This document shows positions 11,066 to 22,283 of a stretch of 64,000 bases of DNA, piece after piece. Position numbers and translations under genes: made by a program. Below the pieces are notes generated by a model that saw only the letters and a program-made list of their open reading frames with translations, made no database searches and was not told where the DNA came from. The DNA comes from Pinus tabuliformis (taxonomy: Eukaryota > Streptophyta > Pinopsida > Pinales > Pinaceae), in NCBI GenBank assembly GCA_031772625.1, contig CM062816.1:632245269-632309268 (forward strand), read 5' to 3'. Positions within the stretch are counted from its first letter, which is position 1. Each line of letters starts with the position of its first letter.

Positions 11066-12066
11066 CCACAAAGGAACCAAAATGCACCACAACACGGACG
11101 TTTGACTTACAGGTAAGTGTCTAACCCTCTCCCCTGTTGCATCTTTGTAATTCAAAAATATGCATAAGTGAATGAGATGGTTAGGGTTAAATGAGAAAAG
11201 GTGGTTAGTTAACTAGCCACCCTCACTGAGTTGATTGCGCTCATTTGGAGATGCCACCACACGTATACCTAGTCAACTCACAGAAAAATCCAAAAGACAG
11301 GTAGTGGAGGGTATACACACTCTCATGCAATGATGGGAAGTGATTGCAAGAAAGAGTCATGAGGAGTCATGATGACAAGGCGGTGGGGATCAATGGTCCA
11401 AATATGGAAACGTACATTTTTTCCAACTCACCCCATCATCGGAAATATCTTAAAGAAGACATAAGTACTCCTCCTCGAAAATCCTTCACCACCTTTTCTT
11501 CCATTTCATCCTCATCCATTTAGCTGCAGCAAGCTCTATACCACCTCCATAGCCTCGAAACCATTGTTCTCTATCATTTTCAGCCATTGTCCTGCTATTG
11601 GCATTCTACAAGAGCAGTAATAGGTCCTATAGGAGCACCTACAGTCAATACTACAGGAGGGGTAGTAAGCAGTTTTTAAGGAGAAAACAAGAGATTTTCG
11701 CTCGATTTATGGCTTGAGGAGGTAGGTTCTGTGCATACCCAGCTTGATTATTAATATGTGCAAGGAATGATACAATTTTAAGGAGGAATTGAGCTTGTAG
11801 GAGAAGAGGAATTTCATAAAAAAATTCTGCCTATTTTCTTAAAAAAAACACACACAGTTTTCCTCTGTTTTCTTGTTCCTTCAAAATTCTTGTCTCCATC
11901 TCTATTTTGGGTGTCCAAAGGGGGTATAAGCAGAATGACAGGGGGATTCATGAGGAAGGAGCCCACAAATTCAGCTAGGATCCATGAGCATCCTGAAGTA
12001 GTAGTCATTTTTACCAGAGCAAATTGCATGCCATTCTTAGAAAAATTCTGATGGTTTAATGAAGAA
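11066..12066 (+). other. Non-coding spacer between integrase and the extra ORFs
   Basis: About 1 kb without a credible coding frame. A perfect 5' splice consensus, CAG/GTAAGT, occurs at 11,110-11,117, just after the end of pol. It might serve a spliced message for the downstream frames, but no matching acceptor was established. Around 11,830-11,850 there is a short A-rich and CA-rich run. Confidence 0.4.
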
Positions 12067-14390
12067 GTGGCTCAGGAGTTTGCCCTTTCTTTAGTCCCTG
12101 ACTCAAGGACCCATGCCACTATTGCTTTGAGGGGTATCTCCATGGAAATCACCCTAGAATTTATCAACAGGGTTACTATCCTTCCCCTTGGATTACCTTG
12201 GAGCAAAGATGAAAAGCCAATTGGGCAATCTGGCAAGAAAAATTTCTTCCAACCAAATGAAAATCTTGTAGAAGACAAAAATGGAATTAGAAGAACAAGC
12301 ATATCTTACCCTTGGGATGAGGTTAGTTACCAAATTATCAAGTCTATTTACAGTGAAGGAAGGTATAACATAGTTTATGGCTACCATTTCAGACTCCTCC
12401 ATGAGCTGAGATATGGCATGGACACTCCAACCCTGCAAGAAACTCAACATTATGTATTTTCTCCTGTAGTCCCTTATAGACTCAAGCATTAAGTTGAAGG
12501 TAGGAGGTCCATATCAGTTGGCTCACCATGGGTTGATTAAACTATTAGTGGAAGAAGGTCATCCTACCTTCACAATCCCCATAGCATGGGAAATCTTCAG
12601 AAACATCATAGAAGAAGATGATATAAAGGCCCTCAGATATGATCACAGTCCTTCTGATAGTGAGGGGGGAGAGAAAAAAGGGGAATAAGGGGATGAAACT
12701 AAGGAACGAACAGAGAAGGAGGAAACTAAACCAGAGGAGGAAGAAACCAAAATAGAGCAAGAGGAAACACAACAAACAAAGACATAGAAGAGAAAAGGAG
12801 AGGATAAAGGGGTGGAAAAGATAGAAGTATTTCCTGAGACCCTAAAAGGAGAGGCAGCAACCACCCTCACTATCCTTAGCACCCCAATGAAACCAAAACA
12901 AAAGAGGAAGAGGCAGACATCAATGTATGTTAGGGATCAGAAAAGCACAAGGATAAAAATAGGAAAACCACAGCCATCTTCAATAGTGCCTATTGTAATT
13001 GAAGATTCACCCACTGTCAAAGGGGAAGAATCTCCCTCTAAATCCGCCATCACATATGAAAGAGGAAGTCCCAGATCTTCCACCTAGAAGGAAAGAGTGC
13101 AACTACAAGATTCAAAAATAGCTCTATAGGAGGAACATATTGTTCTACAAGAGACCCTAACTAAGCTACAGGAGACTGAAAAACTTGAGAAATGGGTAGA
13201 AGAACAATCAAAGGGGAAGGAGGAAACAACAGAGACTCAAGAACCTGACCCCTAGCCTAGTTTGGGCTCTTACTAAAATCTTCTTGGGGGGGCAAAATCA
13301 TTCCATAGAAATTTGTAGTCCCACTTTTCTTTGCATTGGAAGAATAAAGAATAAGGAGCCATAGATGGATGCAAATCACCAAATCCAAGGGGGTAGAGGA
13401 TATTGGCCACATGGAGAACAAGCTCAGAGAAATGGGCAGGGAGTTAAGTGTTGTAAGACATAGAGAGGAAATCACAAGAACTCACTTGGAAACAAAAAAT
13501 GAGTTGCTAAGAAGACAGCTACAAGAAAAGGAGACACAATTGGCATGCATGGCGAGCTGGTCTATGGAGGCACTACAGTGCAAAACACCAGCAAAATCAT
13601 ATGGAGTATAACTCAAAGACCAATGGCTGCAGTTTCAGATCAAGACTTTGTCACAGAGAGGCACAATGCCTTTCCAAGATTATAGATAGTTTCCAGACCT
13701 ATGTGACCAAAGTTCAACAGAAGACAAGGCAAAGATAGTAGAGTTCTATTTCCATAACATGGCCCTCACCGATATGAACCTATGGGACCCCAATGCTAGG
13801 ATAGGGGACTTACAACTGATGGTCATGGAATCATGGATGAATCATGATGAGAAAAGGGCAACATAAATCAAAAATTTTATGGTAAAAGAGAAAAATGAAC
13901 CCTTAATGATCACAGGTGAGCCATCAGACCCCATGGCTCTCATCAGCACACACCAGCTGCTTGCAAATAATCCTCGAAGTCCCCCTAGGTATATTAATGA
14001 TCAGGCTCATGCCATTACACATTTTGAGGACATGGAAAGATTACTTGGGGAAGACTGTATTCATGCTTGTATGAGGAGGTGGAACACTCTCCCACATAGC
14101 CTGAAAATCAGGGAGTATCACTTCCCAACAGGGACGAAAGAAGCATTAAGGAGAGTGTCACTTTACAAGCGCTTTATGCAGAGTTTGAAGGCCAATTGGA
14201 TTGGCCTCAAATTGAGTCCCCCACTGCTGCTAGGCTTACTGGAAGGTAGAAAAGAGGAAGAAGAACAACAGTAGTGGGAAGAGGTGGACAGAAAGGCAGG
14301 ATTCCATGACAAAGAAGAGGACCTCACATCAGAAGCATGGGATGTCAGGGAGGCCATTAGGGCCATCGAAGATGAGGAGATGGACTAATT
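12067..14390 (+). pseudogene. Extra ORF region downstream of pol (not env-like)
   Basis: Several open stretches appear to be pieces of one larger coding region: 12,067-12,492, 12,494 to about 13,250 (one frame with stops), 13,369-13,611 and 13,879-14,274. The first part is globular ('GRYNIVYGYHFRLLHELRYG'). It is followed by a Glu/Lys-rich segment, a basic cluster 'KPKQKRKRQ' resembling a nuclear signal, a likely coiled coil ('ENKLREMGRELSVVRHREE'), and a last globular part ending near the polypurine tract. No signal peptide or membrane-spanning segment is visible, so I do not call it an envelope gene. Athila elements often have an additional ORF here. Its function is unknown. Confidence 0.55.
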
Positions 14391-14415
14391 GCTTAAAGGA
14401 TAGGCAACACCTTCA

Positions 14416-14427
14416 GTAGGGGGGTGA
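14416..14427 (+). promoter_or_regulatory. Polypurine tract of the Athila-like element
   Basis: GTAGGGGGGTGA lies directly before the 3' LTR. This is the expected primer site for plus-strand DNA synthesis, and its position confirms the LTR start at TGATGAG (14,428). Confidence 0.75.
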
Positions 14428-16549
14428 TGATGAGCCCCATAAATGGGTAATTATATGGGCTCATTTTGCATCCTAACTTAGCTTAATCCACCATTCTCAT
14501 TATTTTATCACATGTTTTCTATTATATTTATGCTAATAGAGTGAGTTGGGTTGGTTATTATGCCATGAAGTCTAATGTGTGTTTAATGTATATATTTGGT
14601 CAATTTTGGAGACAAAGTCAAAGATTTAATGGACATTTGGCAGTAAATATTTGAAGAAGACAAGGGAGAGGATTTATAGGAGGGTTTCGCCATCATTTAT
14701 GACTCCCCACTTCGAATTATCCATCATGCAGCTCGGAGCACAAGAAGCCACATCAATGCACCAAAGAGGCAGCCGAGAAAGTGGAAGATAACTTTTGTTT
14801 ATCTCAAGTTTTGGGAGCCAAGCCTCCCTTATTTTAAGGAAGCTGTTGGGAGCTTCAGTTGCATAGGTAGAGAGGCCTAGGGCCTCATTGGGTTGTTGGA
14901 ATTTAGTTAAATTTTTGAATTTTTTTTGCAGCTTTGCTCTGCTCAACTTTGAGCTTACTTTTGTTGACAGTTTCATGTAATCCTATTATTATTTTGATAA
15001 TGAAGATGAGATCGTGTTCAAGCTAGCACTGAGTTACCTTACAGGGCTGAAGCTCTTGGGTTAGGGCCCAATCCAAGCATCCAAGCTCCTCTTGTTTTGT
15101 ATTTATATGTTTTACTTCAGTTTATGAATTAGTTGTTGTTCGATAGATTTTTGTCTTTGTTAAGAATAGGTTGCTTTGGTGATTTAAAAGGTTGTTTCCA
15201 TTTCAGTTTATTGTAGCAAGTTGAATAGTGATAGGGAAAAGATACAAAAAGGCCATCAACATAGCCTTGGCCTCCTTTCCTCCCTCTGGGACCATGAACT
15301 GAGGCCAAGACCCTCTTTCTACCACAAAAAAGACACAAAATTTCCTTTTTTGTAGGATTTCTGGTGTTGAAGTTTGTTAGAAGGTTAATGCTTGGTTGTA
15401 GATCTATTTCACCATGCTCGTTTCTGTCTTTCGAATAAATTTCCTTGCATGCTTTCTTTCCACGTAGCATCTTTTCCAGCATTTACTTTCCTAGATCAAA
15501 GTTTAGCTTAGCTTGATGAAAATTCTATTTTTTGATGTATCTAGTTTCTTTGCTTGCTTAACTTCATTGTTTGGTTTTCAGTCCTTTTGCAGCAATCCTC
15601 TTTTCACAACAAGCCAAACCACTAGCCATCACCATTTCTCTTTGATTTATGTCCCACAGGTCACCCAAAGTCCCTCACAAATCTACCTTAGTTTTCTGCA
15701 CATTTCTCATGAACTTTCCTTTCCTCCCTTCAACAAGTCCAACCATATTTCTCTTTCCTGATCCTTCTTGATGAACCCTAGACAACTTAACACATCCCCC
15801 TAGACTTCAGCTACCCTTTCCACCCACTTTCCTACCTTCAAAACCTCCAAAACTATTCTTGACATCCTCTTGTAGACCTCCTGTAGACCTCCCGTAGATC
15901 CCCTACAGCCTCCCGTAGATTTTCCTGTAGGTGTTTTTTTGAAGTCCGATGCAGGAAAAGCCTCTAGAAGGCCACCTCAGATCTCCTAGGACCTATCCGT
16001 ACCTTCCTACACTAAGAAAACTCCCAAGTCGCCCTCCATAGCCACTTAATCGCTGCCACATTCACAAACAAATAAATTACATGCATGACAATTTCACCTA
16101 AAAATACATAAAAATCCCAAAAATGTTTTTTTCTCATTTCCTTCTAGAAATAGCTTGAGTAAATGTTGTTTACTTCTTAAGTAGGTAATGGCATTCATTT
16201 TATGGTTTTTCATCTCTATTTCTGCAAAAGTAAGATTACTTGGTTAATTAGGGTTTGCTAAGTTTACCCTACATTTTAGTCTTCTTCTCCTTTCTACAAG
16301 TAGAGTAGCATTTGTAGAGTAAGATTTCCTTTCTGTCATCACATATAAAGCTTATTATGGAATTCATAGAAGTTAGATTGAGCTCCTAGTGATCTTGCGC
16401 TAACTGATAAGTGACAGTCTGCAGTAAGAACTAGTACTTATGCATACAACACCGTTGCTTCGAAGTTTGTTACAAACTACCAGGTTGATAAAACTAAAGT
16501 AGGAAGCCTAGGAGTTGCAGCATTATTGCTGCAATACTAGAGCTTACCA
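14428..16549 (+). repeat. 3' LTR of the Athila-like element (2,122 bp)
   Basis: An uninterrupted partner of the 5' LTR. It starts TGATGAGCCCC and ends TTACCA, followed by the CAAGA duplication. It provides the empty-site reference that defines the nested insertion in the other LTR. It contains the CTCCTRTAGAC-type short repeats at about 15,870-15,935. Confidence 0.9.
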
Positions 16550-16554
16550 CAAGA
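16550..16554. repeat. Target-site duplication CAAGA (right copy)
   Basis: Identical to 1,252-1,256. It closes the Athila-like insertion. The sequence that follows (TTGTGCAAATTTT) was originally contiguous with the sequence ending at 1,256. Confidence 0.9.
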
Positions 16555-18490
16555 TTGTGCAAATTTTACTGGGAAGCTGGGTGAATGGCTTCCAGAAGTG
16601 CGCAAAAGGTAGTATGGGCTATCTGGGAAGTGGGAATTGCTACTGGATCTGCAAAATGCGCAATCTATTTGGCCACCTGGCTAGTGGGATTGTGCAATGC
16701 GCAATCCCAGCTCAGAAGCACTACTGGCCCATGTACAAATTTGCGCAATTTCTTGGGCCAAGCAGCCATTATCCTCCATAAATGCACAACACAGTCTTGG
16801 AGGCAAGTGCTGGGTAGGAATGTGAAAATCTGGAGAGGAAGGTGAGCCTTGGTTTCCTAGATTGTGCAATGCAGCCTTGGTGAAGGCAGAGCCTGGGACA
16901 AGGTTGGCCCGACTCGCCGACGGGCAATTGAAAGAAAGTAAGAAAGTGAATGCATGGCCACACTAAGTGATATCATAAATAATTAATAGTGCATGAAAAA
17001 AATGAATGAAAGATTCGACAAACACATCAACATCCATGTAGGTGAGGCAGTTCGTCGGTCCGATGAACATCCATGCAAAACAGTTTCAGGCATGCGACAT
17101 CAGTGAGATAGCCACGAAAACTGAAACAAAGCTTGGACAAAATAGTATACATGTAAACAACAGCAAGCGTTCAAATAAATCAAGCAAACAACACTCACAC
17201 AAGCAAATACACAAAAAGTGACATAAATGCTAAAAACGACAAGTTGAGGCCACTTACCCATGAATAGCTAAGTCAGATGTACTGAAGAGTCCTCGATATA
17301 TTGTAGGATGGCAGAGCTCTAAGATCAATGTGAATGAATGGGCTCTAATACGACGAATAAATAAGTTTGGTCGTATGACGCGCATGCCTCAAATCTAGGA
17401 AAAAGCGACACTTGGAGGGAAACTTCTAAAACAACTTTGCATGTAACCCCCGATTGCTAAAACTAGCTCCCTGAATCATGGGATACCTTTTGCATGTTTT
17501 CTTTTGCTATTCCGAGAAGAGCAAGTCATGGATGCATGCAAGTCAAGTTTCCTCGGTCCTGGGTGGAACTGGTCAACCAGACTACCCATGTATGCAGTTG
17601 CTCAACTTCTTGGGAAAAATTCACATTCCTGACTGTGAGCTGGGCTAACTACCCCGAAGGTCTGCACAATTTCTATGCAGAGCAGCTGATTGATGTCCAT
17701 ATTTGCAAAAATTCTGGGCTGAACAGACTCTGCTAGGAAAATTTGCACAAATCTTGCTTGGAGTGTTGGTTGGCGGGATTGCACAATCTTGGATCCGAGG
17801 AGGCTGCCAGAGAGGATTGTGCAATTTCTGGAGGGAAGGCTTGTTTCCCTCTGGAAATGCACAATTTTCAAGGGGAAGTTGCTCATCTTGTAGTTGGACT
17901 AAATCTAGGTGAGGAGCCTATGAGGGGGAATGAATCAACTGTGATCAACAAGCCACCTTTATGCGAGGAAAACACTGAAGCTTGAGTACTTGATGAAGCA
18001 AGACAAACTGTTGTGTAAGGTTGATAGGGAGGCTGCAAAACAGGCCAAGGTAAAATTTTGGGGGTGGTTGTAGCCTCTACAACACTTCGCTACACCATCC
18101 CTTAGAATGGCTCAATTTCTGTTAGTAAATGTCACCATTTCACCATAGAGTAATTTTACAAAAGCATCTTGTCATCACTCAATTGAATTAATTATATATT
18201 ATAAATAAAAATTTATAATTTCTAGATTTCAAAAAATAAAATTTTATCTTTCAAAATTTATATTTAATAATATTATTAATAAATAAAATTTTTAATATAT
18301 TAATAATAAAACTTTATTCATGATAGAAACTTTTGGATTACATTTTAAGTATAATTATTTGTCTTTATTAATCTATATAAAAAAATATTTAATTTTTAAC
18401 ATCGAAATGAACTTTTAATTCTCTATTTTGAGTGCCTCCTAAAACATGTTTTAACATCTGATCACTATGTTTCAACAAAATTTGAAAAAT
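16555..18490. other. Spacer with clustered TTGYGCAA motifs
   Basis: No gene could be supported. Two parts (16,555-16,875 and 17,660-17,870) contain about thirteen copies of a near-palindromic word of the type ATTGTGCAAT, ATTGCGCAAT or TGCACAAT, spaced by roughly 30-50 bases. Between them (16,920-17,500) is ordinary non-coding sequence with a possible minus-strand splice donor near 17,265. From about 18,180 the sequence becomes strongly AT-rich. Confidence 0.45.
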
Positions 18491-18506
18491 TTCTCTATTA
18501 ACTCTC

Positions 18507-18610
18507 TTTTTTTGGTAGGTAAGCACCCACGAGGGATTTGAACCAGTGACGTATAGCAAAGAGTGCCTTAATAGTGCACCCATCCACCATCAACCCAAAG
18601 CCCCATGAGC
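18507..18610 (-). mobile_element. tRNA-derived SINE (about 104 bp) with 14-bp duplications
   Basis: The block is flanked by the perfect 14-bp direct repeat CTCTATTAACTCTC (18,493-18,506 and 18,611-18,624). On the minus strand it starts GGGGCTTTGGGTTGATGG-like, has a B-box-like GGTTCAAATCC near its middle, and ends in ACCTACCAAAAAAA at the 18,507 side. A Pol III-type B box, a short A-tail and a long perfect duplication are the hallmarks of a SINE inserted by LINE machinery. Length and layout resemble the short plant SINE families; I do not name the family. Confidence 0.88.
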
Positions 18611-18624
18611 CTCTATTAACTCTC

Positions 18625-20232
18625 AATAAGCTATAATTTTATTATTACTTTTATCATATAGATAGTACCAATGAAAATTGAATAATATGCATTTAAATAT
18701 ATTAATAAAATTTATAATTTATTAAGCAAATTTTTTTAATTATTATTGAACTATTAATATAAATATGAAAACATTTATATTAATTTATAAGATATATAGT
18801 TTTCCACTTACCTTGAATCACGACTTCATAATTGCAAAGTAATAGCATACCATTATTAATGAAAAACTCTTAATTACACCCTAAAACGTTCCTTTGAGAA
18901 GAACTTCCCCCTTGCCCACCTGTGATCATTTTTCCTCATTGGATTATATGATTATATGTTAAACTATTGGAGTGTGTTAAACCATTTTATTATCACAGAC
19001 TAAAAGTAGTTAGCATGAAGGGGTTATTAAGCCATAATCCCTTTGCATTTTCTTACAATTTTTCTGGTTATTTTACAGGTATGCGGAGAAATATTGGATC
19101 ATATAACATAGTTCACGTTTCATGTCAAATTCGGGCTTAACAAAACACCTCGTTACCAGTCCGGCCTCCTTACAGTTGCGCATTGGGTTCAAACCTTTTT
19201 CCCTTCGGTACCGAGCCTAAGAAGACTGGGATGGAACTCAAGTACCTACTATTCACTAGTTTCTGATTGAAAATCTCATTAATTCACTTACCTTTAGTCT
19301 AAATCCATCAGATAGATTTAGTCTAACTCTATTTTGGGCAGTTCCACAGACCCATAAAACTGTACCGTAATTTTTTTTTAAACATATTTCCGTATTACAT
19401 TCACCATGTGGTTATAAATGATTTAGTGGCTTTCTTGTCGGGTCACTTAAGTTAATATTGCACTGGATAACTATCATTTCTCTTCACAAGAACATAGTCT
19501 TTTATGAACCAATTATTTGTCATTTAGTATATTGACTCATCTTTTTCCGTTTTATCGCTTTCCCTGCTCATTCCTTTTCTTCCATATTTCTTGTTCTTTT
19601 TCTTGAACTAACATAATTTACGTTCTATTTCTTTCCCACTCATCATTTTCTTGCATCTTTCTTGTTCTTTTCTTGCAGTAACATAAACTTCCCCTAAACC
19701 GAGTGCCTTTATCCTCATAGATTGTTGTAGTAGTTAGCATATTCCCATCTAAACCGCTACTTTTGGTATGCACCTAATGCCCGAAGAAATATATTACTTA
19801 TTTACTATAATTGCTCGCATAGTATCATAAGTTTGAATGCATTCATCAGTTCTAAAAAATTATCAAACATCTCAGAAGATCTTTTCATCTTGTTTATCAT
19901 TATTTAAAATCTCATAAGTAGTAACAAGCATCCCGTATCGTTCATATTAATCTAAATACTAAAATTTGTAAAATTACGAATTTAATTTATATTTTTAAAA
20001 TATTATTTTCACTAAAATTCACCAAATTAAATATCTCATATGAATTAACTGTCCCCATTTTGAAAAGACTAAATTTAAATATATTTTTATATACATGCTT
20101 GTAAAATGATTGGGTCAAATAATGTCCATAGGTACAGATTTCCTTGTTAAAAGGCTAGAGTTACCAATGTTTACCAACCCATGAATAACCATTTATTTTA
20201 ACACTAAACGAGCCTTGAGGCTGACAATAGGG
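18625..20232. other. AT-rich intergenic sequence
   Basis: No coding frame, RNA gene or element boundary was found. A word resembling a Pol III B box (GGGTTCAAACC, about 19,188) occurs without an A-tail or flanking duplication, so no SINE is called there. Confidence 0.4.
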
Positions 20233-20245
20233 AGACTTAATCTTC

Positions 20246-20472
20246 TTTTTTTTATTATAGAGGAATCAAGAACTCGAGCAGCCTCGCAACTCGCGTAACA
20301 CGGAGTTGATTCTGACTGCTACCACTATAACCCCTCGGAACTGCGCTTGCCCCTCTCCACAGCTCCAGGCTACTCCGGGGGATTTGAACTCGTGACCTTC
20401 AGTACGGAGCCAGCCTTTCTAACGAACTTCACCGCATTGTGATTACCAACTCGCCTACCCCGTGGGGCTGCA
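20246..20472 (-). mobile_element. tRNA-derived SINE (about 227 bp)
   Basis: On the minus strand the block begins AGCCCCACGGGGTAGGCGAG, has A-box-like GAGTTGGTAATCAC and B-box-like GAGTTCAAATCC about 60 bases further, and ends TATAATAAAAAAAAGAAG at the low-coordinate side. Imperfect direct repeats AGACTTAATCTTC (20,233-20,245) and AGACTTCAATCTTC (20,473-20,486) flank it. The head is tRNA-like and the body is unrelated to the SINE at 18,507, so two different families are present. Confidence 0.82.
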
Positions 20473-20810
20473 AGACTTCAATCTTCATTTTCAAGATAGT
20501 CGTGAATATATTTGTTGAACTAGATTCATATTCTTCGTCCACAAAGGTTACACAAAAGATATCGACGCTAAACCAACTTCTGGAAAAAGGCATGACAATT
20601 GACCGTAGCAAACTATTACATGTGAATCATGAGTTTCATCAGTTTGAATTTTGAATGAACAATGTTTTTGTTCTTTTCGAGAGGACTTGCTTGTGTACTA
20701 GTGTAGCTGACCAAATTGATTTCAACTATGAGGTTTGGATTTAAGTAGGTGCTTATCAGGAAGAAATATGGAATCGTAATCCCCTTTATATTTAAATGGA
20801 ATAATATATT

Positions 20811-21140
20811 TGTTGGCTCCCCGTTAATGGCCGTGTAGAAGGTCAATGCTCCTTGTATGTTTCGTGGCATGTGCTTAAATCTAGCGATGTGTCTATTTAC
20901 TAACACCTGCAGGTTTTGGTGTAACGGCAATAGTGACTCCAAAAAGTGGTATTAGAACGAGATCTCTCAAGTTCGAAACACATTGGGCTCACGTTGGGGG
21001 GGAGATTGTTGGCTCCCCATTAATGGTGGTGTAGAAGGTCAATGCTCCCCATGTGTTTCGTGGCATGTGCTTAAATCTAGCAATGTGTCTGTTTACTAAC
21101 ACCTAGGGGTTTTGGTGTAACGGCAATCATGACTCCAACA
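20811..21140 (+). mobile_element. Complete TRIM (330 bp) with 5-bp duplication
   Basis: Two 134-bp terminal repeats (20,811-20,944 and 21,007-21,140) start TGTTGGCTCCCC, and the right copy ends ACTCCAACA. Between them are only 62 bases: a primer-binding site TGGTATTAGAAC (20,947-20,958, two changes from the initiator-Met site), a short non-coding middle, and a polypurine tract TTGGGGGGGAGAT just before the right repeat. ATATT at 20,806-20,810 recurs at 21,141-21,145 as the target duplication. The element has every cis signal for retrotransposition and no coding capacity, so it must have relied on proteins from another element. Confidence 0.93.
20947..20958 (+). promoter_or_regulatory. Primer-binding site of the TRIM
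   Basis: TGGTATTAGAAC follows the left repeat after two bases. It matches the initiator-Met tRNA site TGGTATCAGAGC at ten of twelve positions. Confidence 0.8.
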
Positions 21141-21145
21141 ATATT

Positions 21146-21928
21146 GTACTTTAATAATAAAAAAATTATGAGTCCAATAAAGAATAAAATCTTAACAAAG
21201 AATAAAACCTTTTAATATATTAAAAGAAAGTTATGACAATTAATTTAACTGTCAAACTTCATCTTTTTTTTTTTTGTAAGCTACGGTAAAAATTCTATTA
21301 ATAAAAACTATGTACATTTACATATGACCACCCGCCCAACAGGGAAACCAGGTGATTTTCTAATAATATATAACCGTCATGACAGAGAATCAGTGTATCA
21401 AAACCAGAGAAAATATCACACTAATCTATCTAAAAACAGTCTATGCACCAGTAGAGATATATCCATATTGTTCAAAAATCCATATTGTTCAAAACTGCTA
21501 CCAGTATACTGCTATGAACAACTATTGTCTGAAAAAAGCACAAAAAAAACTCCTTGTAAAAACCTGTGAAACTACTGATGCATGGCCTCATTCACTGCAT
21601 TTTCATGAGCTTCTGTCTTCACAGCTATTACAGTATCTTTCAACATCTTGATGAATACCCTTCGAACAAAGAAAAAGTAAGATGCTTTAGGAACATTTCA
21701 GCTCATCCGAGACTTTAGTCAAAATCGTTAACCTTTAATGATCCTCTAAATATTGTATGGTTGTAGGGTTCAGGGTAACCAAGTTGTGTGTAGTTGAAAA
21801 GTCAACAAAATCGAACCCTTTCAAAATGTTAAACCACAAAGATCGAAAGGAAGAGGAATATTGCATATAAACAAGGCTCTCCATTGTATGCATTTTTATA
21901 GTTTAATTGTAACATTTTTTTTTCCAGA
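21146..21928. other. AT-rich spacer with a poly-T start at 21,262
   Basis: A run of T (about 21,262-21,275) leads into sequence that could be the reverse of a poly-A-tailed retroposon, but no flanking duplication or tRNA-like part was found. The end of the stretch, TTTTTTTTTCCAG at about 21,917-21,928, looks like a 3' splice site. Confidence 0.35.
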
Positions 21929-22283
21929 GATGCCCACCTCCTTGAATGCTTCTCAAAATAAACGAGTGAGAGCTGGGTATTCAAATAGTGGATTGGCTTT
22001 CCCTAATGCAAAAATAACTAACAGCCTAGGGTCAGTGCAAGGTAGTAATACCATGGATTTACCTAAGAAAATTGATAATATGGATTGTATTAATGATAAT
22101 CGAGATGAAACCCATAGTGAGATTGAGCTTGATAAGGAGAGGCTAATTGGGGTTATCAAATCTCTAGAGGATGAATTCGGCTTTAAGGGACATGAATATG
22201 ATGTTCATGCGAAGGGGAGTACTAAGATCGATTCAACTAAACAAATCATCGACCATGATCCTAAAGATACCTTGGTTTTCTGA
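21929..22283 (+). CDS. Exon-like open frame, unknown protein
   Basis: A pyrimidine tract ending in CAG (21,928) is followed by an open frame beginning 'MPTSLNASQNKRVRAG' that runs about 117 codons to a TGA at 22,281-22,283. It contains 'DETHSEIELDKERLIGVIK', a hydrophilic helix-like stretch. The strong acceptor-like site and the even, hydrophilic composition suggest a real exon of a host gene. The gypsy element that starts at 22,344 would separate it from anything downstream. I do not recognise the protein, and no partner exon was found. Confidence 0.35.

Larger units (their letters stand above)
1257..16549 (+). mobile_element. Athila-like Ty3/gypsy LTR retrotransposon (degenerate)
   Basis: This is a full-length but inactive element. 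Its order is 5' LTR (1,257-5,669, interrupted by another insertion), PBS (5,675), gag, protease, reverse transcriptase, RNase H, integrase, an extra open region (12,067-14,390), polypurine tract (14,416-14,427) and 3' LTR (14,428-16,549). The LTRs begin TGATGAGCCCC and end ACCA, and a CAAGA duplication flanks the whole. Without the nested insertion it is about 13 kb. The protease motif 'FIDLGA', the PBS of the TGGCG...TTTCC type, the very long LTRs and the extra region after integrase point to the Athila lineage; that placement rests on family knowledge. Stops and frameshifts in every domain show it cannot move by itself. Confidence 0.85.

Noticed and set aside
12067-14390. An envelope gene downstream of pol
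   Set aside because: No signal peptide or hydrophobic membrane segment is visible in any of the pieces.
19150-19230. A SINE suggested by a B-box-like GGGTTCAAACC
   Set aside because: No A-tail, no A box at the right distance and no flanking duplication.
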